A stretch of 64,000 bases of DNA from Lepraria neglecta (lineage: Eukaryota > Ascomycota > Lecanoromycetes > Lecanorales > Stereocaulaceae): assembly GCA_033220425.1 (NCBI GenBank), contig CM065653.1, positions 868,001 through 932,000 on the forward strand, in the 5' to 3' direction. The translations under genes were made by a program, and so were the position numbers. Shown piece after piece: positions 44,977-53,102 of the stretch. Numbering within the stretch: the stretch's first letter is position 1; every line of letters starts with the position of its first letter. A model generated the notes under the pieces. The model did no database searches, was not told the DNA's origin, and saw only the letters and a program-made list of their open reading frames with translations.

Positions 44977-45222
44977 AGAACAGGAAGAATTCACTCGTCT
45001 CCCATGGATTCATCACCCGCAAGGGCGGCCCATGGAGACCTAGAAAAATTCCTTCACTGAAGTTTTCGTAGGCCTGCGTCCCCGTCAAGGGCATTTCCCT
45101 TGACGGAGACGCGAGCTGAGCTTTTGCTAAGTTGATTCTTGACTGCGTAGGTTCGATGCCGAGCTGGTGCCTCTATTCTCTTTTTCTCTTTTTTTCTTTT
45201 TTTCTTTTTTTCTTTCTTTCTG
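44977..45222 (+). repeat. Structured unit 5, with a different long hairpin
   Basis: The 5' part forms an outer stem (GTCTCC... with ...GGAGAC) enclosing CCC-GCAA-GGG. The core hairpin is at 45043-45067. The variable hairpin at 45076-45112 pairs 15 of 16 positions with loop CATTT and shares no sequence with unit 4. GGTTCGATGCC is at 45150-45160, followed by a T-rich tail made of TTTTTTTC units. Confidence 0.75.
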
Positions 45223-45270
45223 AGGAAGAGCGTTGCTCATGTTTTAGAGCACAAGTCTGACAAGGTACAT

Positions 45271-45478
45271 GTATCATAATAAGCCCAGCTCACCTGTCCC
45301 ATAACGGGACAACGTAATACCCCCCAGAAAAATCCCTTCACTGGGATTTTCGTAGGTCCAGTCCGTAATACCTCGGAGAGCCGGGCTGAGCTTTTGTAAC
45401 TCCGTTTTTTGGGCGATCGCGGTTCGATGCTGGCTGTGGACCCCAACGCCAATCTTTATTCCTCTATCGGGGTTTTTT
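45271..45478 (+). repeat. Structured unit 6
   Basis: TGTCCC-ATAAC-GGGACA lies at 45295-45311 and the core hairpin GAAAAATCCC/GGGATTTTC at 45327-45351. A weaker variable stem (AGTCC/GGGCT), GGTTCGATGC at 45421-45430 and TTTTTT at 45473-45478 follow. Confidence 0.7.
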
Positions 45479-45834
45479 ATTTTTGGCTTATCTTGACTTT
45501 ATATACCACAGGGGCTGTTTCCTTCGTTTTTGCCGGGGGTCGAGCTATATTGGGGAACTGCTGGTGTTAGTACTGCCTGGGCTGTGTATCAGATGTTTCG
45601 TGATTGGGCTGCGGCAGATGGTTGCACAAGCCCCAGTGCGAGTAGAGAGTGCAGAGAATGACGAGGAGGTAGCAAGAATGCATTTGGCAGGCGACCTGGT
45701 GATTTTATTTGCCCTAGTCTAGCATATGAGACCTTCCTTACGCCTCAAGCACGCATCCATCACTGCAAACCACTCGCATCCTCCATTGTAGCTCCCCCTT
45801 TTAAACCATCCACCTCTCATCCCCGAAATTCTCT

Positions 45835-46261
45835 CTATCGATGCTATAGCACACAAATATGTCAGTATCGTTCCTTCCAAGGTCCCAGCTCTTCCATGAA
45901 GCTCCATCTCCGCTCACGCTCATTCCCATTCCCAAACCCAACACGGAAGGGCCCAACATACCTTTGTGAAACCAATATCCTGACTCTTCTCCCTAAAGCA
46001 CTGACGGCAGATGTTCAAGCCGTATTTGCGGATGAGACCGGCTTTGTGTGTGCAGACGCGGCTATAGAGTACACTCCGTCAGCAAATGCTTCCCGTATAT
46101 GATGCCTAAGACTCCGGTGACGAATGAGGGAGACATGGTGGATGCAAAACCGAGACACGTATGCGATGGAGGAAGGTGTATGTAGTGAGGATTCCATACC
46201 AAGCTCGTGCGCCCTTGCCATAGCCGCGAGGTCGTGAGTACCAGACTGATTCGTGAGACAT
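45835..46261 (-). CDS. RPS29: 40S ribosomal protein S29 (uS14)
   Basis: Three exons, 46261-46200, 46061-45962 and 45843-45835, give the expected 56 residues. The protein starts [20 protein letters not shown], has zinc-binding Cys pairs (CRVC; CRQC) and ends [12 protein letters not shown]. The last exon encodes only His, Arg and the stop. Introns of 138 and 118 bases are long for this window, as is common in ribosomal protein genes. S29 sits in the head of the small subunit. The gene ends about 360 bases from structured unit 6, transcribed toward it. Confidence 0.95.
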
Positions 46262-47127
46262 GATTGCGGTTGTCGATGAGGAGGGGAGGTTCCTTTGGAC
46301 CACGTCAGCATAAAGCCTACAACAAACTAAACAGCGTAGGAGTAATGGGATAGACATACTGTGCTGGTAGCGCTGGTTGGTAGTGGCTGTCTCTGCGGAG
46401 TGAACGTACCTGCGCTGATACTGAGGTTACAGTGTGGGTGCCAAGAACTTGAGCAGAAGCGAGACACTAGTGCGAAAAGGATTTTCGTCAGGACTAAACT
46501 CCGATTTCCAGCCACTTCACTTGTTGCAAAGTTGTTAAGACATCTACTTGTGGATGCTACCACGACGTGGTAAAGATCTTGGAGTCTGATTCTGCATTCG
46601 CTACCCACTGTCGGCGCACTAGCTAAAAAGCAATTGCTTCGCCTCGAAGCTAGAGAGATATTTTCATTCCCTTCATGCGTCTCTAGCCTCTAAGAGTCCT
46701 GCCATTGGGCTTGGATGCCAGAGAATGGATGTTTCCTGCGATTCAGCTTATAGACGCTGATGCAGTTGACACCGATACCACTCATGGTATCAAGGGTTTC
46801 TGCGATTTCAATATTGTCCCAATTCATACGGTCTATTTTCATTTCATGTATAGAGAAGCTTCTAAATTTGCTAGAGCCCATCGTCTACGCCATCAGGACG
46901 CATGAGTGTGGACAGAGAAGCAATATTGAAAGCTATCTTGCGCATCTATGTGATACCAAGACTCCTCCGGCCCCCGCTCGGCCCTTCATTGGGTTCGACG
47001 TCTTGCTATTCATGCTTGATAGAGGGAAGTTGGAGGATACATAATTGTTGTTACTGTGTTTTGAGTTGTTTATTCGGAGCTAGGTTGAAGAGTGGGTGCC
47101 TGTCAAGGGTCAGCGGTGGTGAAGCTA
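46262..47127. other. Upstream region of RPS29; no gene supported
   Basis: This 866-base gap lies between the RPS29 start and the 3' end of the OBAP gene. It holds the RPS29 promoter. Short open frames here have no motif. Confidence 0.5.
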
Positions 47128-48061
47128 TCAGCGAATTATAGAAGTACCTTTGAGAAGAGATGCTTGGTCTTTCGTAGCACCTGCGAACTTCTGCATCGCG
47201 TTTTCTACTTTCCACACTCTATCGGCATCTATAACCATTTCTGTCAGCATCTTTCAAGGATCTAAAAGGTTCCATTAACGTACCGTTGTGCACCTCCGGC
47301 TCCTCAATATACGCCCTCTTCTCCTTCTTCTGAACGTGCGAGACGCCGTATCTGCTATCCCTCTCTCCAATAAGCTCACTGAACCCAGGACATTGGTCCT
47401 CCTTCGTGAAACTCATCATCAACTCCGGCCCACCCAACGGCAGCTTATCTCCTCTGTCCACCTGCCAGAAGTGATACGTCTTCCCGTATATACCCACTAC
47501 ATCTTCCATCTCTTTCGTCTCTGCCTCCTCCCAAATTCCTGTTGGGAGACCATCGGGACCAGGCATGATCAGCATGCCGCTTTTGACTTCAAAGACGTGG
47601 GAGTGCCAAAGTTTTCGTTCTTCTGGGTCGAGGGTCTTGTAGAGGGTGGCGGAGATCATGTACTCGACGCCTATTAGGCGGGCGTTGGGGGCAGGGGTGT
47701 CGTAGATGAGGCATTGGCGGACGTCTGTAGGGGCGAAGTATCAGCACTGGCGCGGTATGGAGAAGAAGATTATGAGGCCGGTCCAACCTTCATTCAGATG
47801 CGAGCAATAGTGGTTTGCTTCCACGCAACGCTTGGGATCGGAGGCGTAGACATGGAAGGCATTCAGATGAGCACATATTTGCTTGACGGGGGCGAAGCTC
47901 TGATTGGTGACCACCAGATGTCAGTGTCTGGGATCTGTGGGGAGCTTGAAGGGTAAAGGGGTTGGGACCTGTCCAACTGCAGCTCCAGTCTCTAGCACTT
48001 GGCTCTTGGGGGCGAGTGGATTGCCTCGGGCTTCGTTGGTCACATTTTCTGTTGCATTCAT
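47128..48061 (-). CDS. OBAP/DUF1264 family protein
   Basis: Four exons, 48061-47969, 47881-47788, 47724-47284 and 47228-47128, give 242 residues. Family signatures appear in order: [69 protein letters not shown] and [23 protein letters not shown]1264 proteins include plant oil-body-associated proteins; the fungal role is unknown. No signal or membrane segment is seen. The 3' end has two options: reading on to TGA at 47128-47130, or a further intron from a GTACTT donor with a different short tail. Confidence 0.88.
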
Positions 48062-48490
48062 GGTGAAAAGAGTATGGCCGGTGATATGAAGAGATGAAGC
48101 CTTGGTCAATTTCCTAATTCAACGGTCTTGGTGCTTGAAAGGGCCACTAGTCCAGAGATCTGAGCATTGGATATAGTATCGAGAAAGGACAATGGCGTTG
48201 GAGTGGATAAGCCGGAAGGATGGATGGAGCGCGAGACAGTGGTCCCCGGACGTTCATGAAAAGCAGGTAATTCAATATGTAACTGACGTCATGAGGGGAC
48301 AATTGCATGTCTTAGGGGCTAGTAGTTGAGGCATTCGCTATGGCTTAAGGGCTTGATCGCTGGTGTTGAACTAAATGCTTTTATATGTACATCATATCTT
48401 CGCCTTCTCTGGTGCGGACCTAAATAAAAGAAACGAGTCAGTCAAACACCCCATTATCAGAGCGAAAAGATCAATTGAGCTTTACTGTAT
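48062..48490. other. Intergenic
   Basis: This gap lies upstream of the OBAP gene and downstream of GLO2 (both minus strand). No gene or repeat is seen. Confidence 0.4.
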
Positions 48491-49688
48491 TCACATGCTA
48501 TTCTTCATCTCCCTGAGCGCTCCCATAACGTCGACCTCATTCGTCTTGCCTGTAGCCTTCTGTATCGTTGGGTCCTAAGGAATGTCAGCAACGCCCCACT
48601 CTATGAACTGCGCAGTGATTACTCACATCAACTCGCATGAAAACGTTGTATTCCTGGGTGTGTCAGCTTCGGACTTTGGATCTGCAGCGTTCCCAATCTG
48701 ACCTTCTCATCTCCAATCGTGAATTTGCCCTGCGTCTGCTGGTTGTTCTCCGCAAATGATTGCAATTTCATTACCGGCTCTGTCTGCAAGACTGTAGTAA
48801 GGAATTTGACATTCTGTTTGGTATACTCGTGGCCAGGCTTTGCTGAGTCAGTGTAAGTCGTTTCCATAGGGGTGTTCCGCAACTGCTCACATAGACTTTA
48901 GTGTCGTTAGGGAGGGCAGCTAACGTCTCATTCAGAGCAATATTCATCTCCGCCGGAGTGCCTTCAAAAAATCGTCCACAGCCTGCAATGCATCAGCAGC
49001 GATTCGACCAAGGACCTAGTAGTTGTTGATCACCTCCGATGAAGAGGGTATCCCCCGTGAAAACCACTCGCTCATCACCGTCCTCCATAAACCAGCAAAT
49101 GCTGTCTTGCGTATGGCATGGCGTATGCAAAGCCTTGACTGTTATGCCTGAACCAATCTTGAATGTTTCATCATGTTTTGGCGTCTTCGTAACGGCTTCG
49201 CAGTCTTTCCCGCCAAGGACTGGGAGATCTTTAAATTGGGACAGCTGGCTTCACGTAAGCCTATGAGGTGGAGGTCCTGGACGCACAATCGTACCATCTT
49301 CTTGTTGCCTCCAGCATGATCCCAATGGCTTTGCCACTCCCAATAAGCATGGTCCCTGCTAAATGCTTAATTGGAGCTCTTACTGGTGTGTATTCATTAT
49401 GGCCGTCAGATTTATTTTTCCGCCATCAATCTGCTCCTTCAGTGCCGGCGCAACCCTGCAGTAGCAATGTGAGCTTCATCCGCATGTCTCCTCGTGCGGT
49501 CAAGCGTACTCGGGTGGATTCGCAGGATCGATGATAACAGCATCATTGGTCTTGTCATCTTTCACGAGATAGGCGTAGTTGTTGCTGGACCCAGTCCCTA
49601 AAGCCTCAGAAGATATTAGCAATGTTCAGAGCAACAGAGATAGTACTCAGGTGATCGACATACACATGGGTATTGATTGAATATGCAT
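48491..49688 (-). CDS. GLO2: Hydroxyacylglutathione hydrolase (glyoxalase II)
   Basis: Nine exons fit: 49688-49664, 49597-49510, 49455-49384, 49328-49295, 49244-49034, 48982-48891, 48837-48703, 48653-48627 and 48574-48491. Introns are 49-66 bases and the product is 255 residues. Glyoxalase II cleaves S-lactoylglutathione to lactate and glutathione. The metallo-beta-lactamase motif THHHWDH (about residues 60-66) is completed only by splicing. The rest fits: LHTPCHTQDSICWF, FTGDTLFIGGCGRFFEG, KVYPGHEYTKQNVKF and the fungal C-terminus (KATGKTNEVDVMGALREMK). No targeting extension is seen, so it is probably cytosolic. It is head to head with dihydroxyacetone kinase. Confidence 0.94.
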
Positions 49689-50086
49689 AGCGCGTGTAAA
49701 GGCAAGCTGCAGAAGCTGTTAGCTCTACTCTCGGGCATCCAATTGGTCGAGGGCAGCTTACACTAGCTGTCAAAGCTTTCAATGGTCTTCCAGAAAATGA
49801 TCTTGTCAATGCTCTCGCGTTCATTGATGGAGAATGTAAGCAGCTGAGAATGGAGGGTCGTCGATTTAGCGGAAGGTCTCCGCTCATAACTTTCTACCAC
49901 CTTGCCCCACTATGACGGTTGATAAATTGGTGCAAATGATCAACCGTCACCATGGTGCCACATCCCCGCACTGGAGATAGACATGGCCCGCCATTGGTTG
50001 AAAGAAGCCCCATGTATGCAGGCTTGGGCCTCCTAATCTCTTCATCCTCTCAATAGCCAACAGTATTCCTGTTTGAACCTCCGAAA
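49689..50086. promoter_or_regulatory. Bidirectional promoter between GLO2 and dihydroxyacetone kinase
   Basis: These are the 398 bases between the divergent starts of two triose/methylglyoxal genes. A near-palindromic stretch around 49911-49954 (GACGGTTGATAAATTGG... with ...GATCAACCGTC) may form a hairpin or a dimeric operator-like site. Confidence 0.45.
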
Positions 50087-51971
50087 ATGTCAGGTCTGTC
50101 GTCCCCCGAATGAAGCCTCTTCCAGAGCACCCCGTTGACAGCCCATCATAGCTGCAAAGCATTATCTCACTGACCCAACCCATGCGGTCCTCTCGAACCT
50201 CAACTCCCTAACCCTTACCAATCCTTCGCTCCTGCTAGACGCCCAGAATAAGATTGTCTACCGCAACCCTTCCTCCATCTCCAATCTTCAGAATGTCTCC
50301 GTCGTCTGCGGTGGGGGCTCGGGTCATGAACCTGGCTTCGCAGGCTTTGTCGGCGATGGCCTCCTCACTGCTTGCGTTGCAGGTACTATCTTTGCTTCTC
50401 CAGGCGCGGAGCAGGTGAGGACGTGCCTGCAGTATCGATTGCCTAGCGAAAGCAAGGGCATATTGGTCGTGGCGACGAACTATACAGGAGATGTACTGAA
50501 TTTCGGAATGGGTGTCGAGAAGGCAAGGGCGCTAGAAAAGAAGGTAGAGATGGTAGTCGTTGGGGATGATGTGGGTGTGGGGCGAGAAAGGGGAGGGAAG
50601 GTCGGTAGAAGAGGTCTTTCGGGGACAGCGTTGGTGGTTAAGGTCGTTGGTGCACTAGCTGAGCAGGGCGTCGGGCTGGAGGATTGTGCAAGAGTAGGAC
50701 ACCTGGTGGTCAATAACCTTGTCAGTTTAGGTGCCAGTCTAAGTCGAGTGCATGTCCCCGGCAGAGGCATTGAAGAGGCTAAAGAAGAAGAAGAGAGACT
50801 GGGACCAGGACTAGTAGAGATTGGAATGGGAATACATAACGAGCCTGGATGTGAAAAAGTCAAAACGGATCTGCCGGGATTGGTGAAAATCATGCTGGGG
50901 CAGATGCTCGACCAAAGTGACAAAGACAGGGCATATGTGAAAGTTGAGAAAACGGATGAGACGGTATTGTTAATCAACAATTTCGGAGGCGTGAGCAACC
51001 TGGAGCTTGGCGCAATCACCAACGAAGTTGTCATCCAGCTGGAGAATAACTATGGCTTGAAACCTCGGAGAATAGTACAAGGGACGCTTTTTGGCAGTCT
51101 GGATGGCCCTGGATTTATTGTTTCCATCCTTAAATTAGCAGACACTGGCCTCGGCCCAGGCAAGTCGTTGCTGGAGCTCATCGATGCGCCAGCAAATGCT
51201 ATAGGATGGCCCAAGTGCGTGACGGCGGAGACGTGGGAAAAGAATTATAAGCCACCACCACAGAGGGCCGAGGAAACCGAGCACGAGACAAAGCCAAGCA
51301 ATCTGAAGAGTAAGTCGTATTCCCAACTCTTGAACGTCCTCGGCTAAGACGAGCTAGTCGATCCAACGAAATTGAGAAAGACCTTAGAGCCAGCTCTGAA
51401 GAAGCTGATCGACGCTGAGGCAGAAGTGACTAAGTATGATAGCGTCATCGGAGATGGTGACTGCGGTATCGGTCTCAAGCGAGGGGCTGAGGCGATTCTA
51501 AAAGTGCTGCCTAGCATATCCTCTGACGATGCCATGATGGCCTTTGCAAAGATCTGTCCAACTGTTGAGAACAATATGGATGGCACGTCCGGAGCTTTAT
51601 ACGCCATCTTTCTCAACTCACTCGCTTCGAACCTGAGGGCCCAGGACACCTCATCGTCGACGCCGGTCACGACCGAAATCTGGGCAAAAGCCCTGGCAAT
51701 GTCAATAGGAGGCCTCGGAAAATACACACCTGCTCAGCCTGGCGATCGAACGTTGATGGATGCATTGGTTCCTTTTGTTGAGGTTCTGCAAAAGACTGGA
51801 AATACTACGGAGGCTGCTAAGGCTGCAAAAATTGGCACTGACAAGACAAAAGGAATGAAGGCGAGTCTGGGCAGATCTGTATATGTTGGCGGCACGGGCT
51901 TCGAAGAGGTGCCAGACCCCGGGGCGTATGGGCTGAGTATCTTCCTGTCTGGCATTGCTGATGCTTTGTAA
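50087..51971 (+). CDS. DAK1: Dihydroxyacetone kinase
   Basis: Exons 50087-50093, 50152-51309 and 51349-51971 give 595 residues. It phosphorylates dihydroxyacetone (and glyceraldehyde) with ATP. The first exon is 7 bases (Met-Ser plus one base), spliced to AKHYLTDPTHAVLS. The DhaK half has SVVCGGGSGHEPGFAGFVGD, TNYTGDVLNFGM and IHNEPG, where the His covalently holds the substrate. The DhaL half has VIGDGDCGIGLKRG, MDGTSGALYAIF and QPGDRTLMDAL for ATP/Mg binding. Intron 2 is only 39 bases (GTAAGT...CTAAG), short for fungi, but without it the two halves are separated by a stop. The enzyme supplies DHAP, a source of methylglyoxal, which fits its GLO2 neighbour. Confidence 0.93.
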
Positions 51972-52174
51972 CTTTGGATGTGTGGATAACCAGGAAAATG
52001 TATCATATCACGTTTTTGAACGCCTAATCCATAGCAATTTTCCATTGCTGCCTTGAGAAAACCATTAACTTAACAATACCAAAATGACCGAGTCCCCTCT
52101 TAGAAACCTGTATGATTGAGCGTCAGCAGCGTTCGGTGTATGAGTCATGCCAGGAGTAGCCAATGACGTGGCGC

Positions 52175-52659
52175 TCACATCTTGCTGATGAACCTATCCT
52201 TATTGACAGGCCTCCCCTTCTTCCCTCCTGAGACTCTGGGTGTTTCGGTCCACATCTCCTTCACATTCTCCAACACCATATTGCAATGCCGATCGAACGC
52301 TTTCACCCGCGCTAGTAGCTTTCGGTTATTGCGACATGAGATGAGGACCTGATTATGCGAGCGAACGGCGGTTTGTAGGATGGAGAGCGGGCCAGACGTA
52401 AACTCGTGTTCTTCGAGGACGGAGATTTCATACTCACTGTCGCGGCGTCAGTACACCAGTTGAGACAGGCAGCAACTAGAGGGGAGGGCAGGAGCGGGAA
52501 GACACGGCAAGGACGAAGAGGGTGGGAGTTGGATGGACATACGTGAGCTCCATGCGAGGTTTGTTCAAAAGGTCTCTGAAGTACTGTTAGCTTCGAATCC
52601 TCTGCTTGACGTCATAGTGCACGTGAATGAGTCACATACTGTATCTTAGAATCGGCCAT
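52175..52659 (-). CDS. SMD2: Small nuclear ribonucleoprotein Sm D2
   Basis: Three exons, 52659-52640, 52575-52543 and 52436-52175, give 104 residues, starting [20 protein letters not shown]. Sm1 and Sm2 motifs are visible: [40 protein letters not shown] and LENVKEMW, ending [15 protein letters not shown]. SmD2 is one of the seven proteins of the Sm ring on U1, U2, U4 and U5 snRNAs. Exon 2 is only 33 bases. The frame is open upstream of the ATG, but MADSK is the expected start. It is divergent from the GATA-finger gene. Confidence 0.94.
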
Positions 52660-53102
52660 CTTGTAGGTATAAAGAGGCAGTGCGCCCTCACGATCGTTGG
52701 CTGATTTGGTGTGGAGCAAAATAATTCGAGTTGCTCCTCCAAATATCGCGCTAGCAAAAAGCTTGGCGCAGTCCTGCTGACTAAGATATAACCCCACGAC
52801 TTGAACGCGTATCCAAGTCACGCTCTGCTGCTTTTCAGGCATTGTATCTGAAGCCTTCAGAGGGTCAGGGCTCATTGACGACTTCAAGGCCTCTTGGCAA
52901 TTAGTATAAGTTCCCGGACGTCCTCTAACTTTTCCAAATCTCTCCTCTTTAACTTACGATTTCCTCACGCCCAAACCGCGTCACGTACATCTTGACATTG
53001 AATACTTCTCACAATGGTCATCATTTACCTCTGATCTCACAAATTTATCAGGAGTGACATCTAACAGATCTGCAGCTCTGTCGTTAGTCTTGAAGTCATG
53101 CG
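52660..53102. promoter_or_regulatory. Bidirectional promoter between SMD2 and the GATA-finger gene
   Basis: This is a 443-base divergent gap. No specific factor sites are claimed. Confidence 0.4.

Larger units (their letters stand above)
43783..45478 (+). repeat. Cluster of six tandem, diverged, RNA-like structured units
   Basis: Six copies of a unit of about 285 bases follow each other, all on the plus strand, with core starts at 43784, 44174, 44468, 44731, 45042 and 45326. The shared order is: an upstream GTCCC...GGGAC hairpin, a core hairpin of the form GAAAA-YYCC-TTCACT-GGRR-TTTTC, then CGTAGGC, a variable hairpin, CTGAGCTTTTGCT, a box-B-like GGTTCGAT, and a T-rich end. The base-paired regions change in both arms while loops and linkers stay constant. 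No protein frame spans them. They could be Pol III-transcribed RNA genes or SINE-like units. I know of no matching family. Confidence 0.8.

Noticed and set aside
43783-45478. tRNA genes or a CRISPR array in the structured cluster
   Set aside because: GGTTCGAT resembles a T-arm, but no cloverleaf with acceptor stem and anticodon arm can be drawn. The units are long, diverged and eukaryotic, unlike CRISPR repeats.
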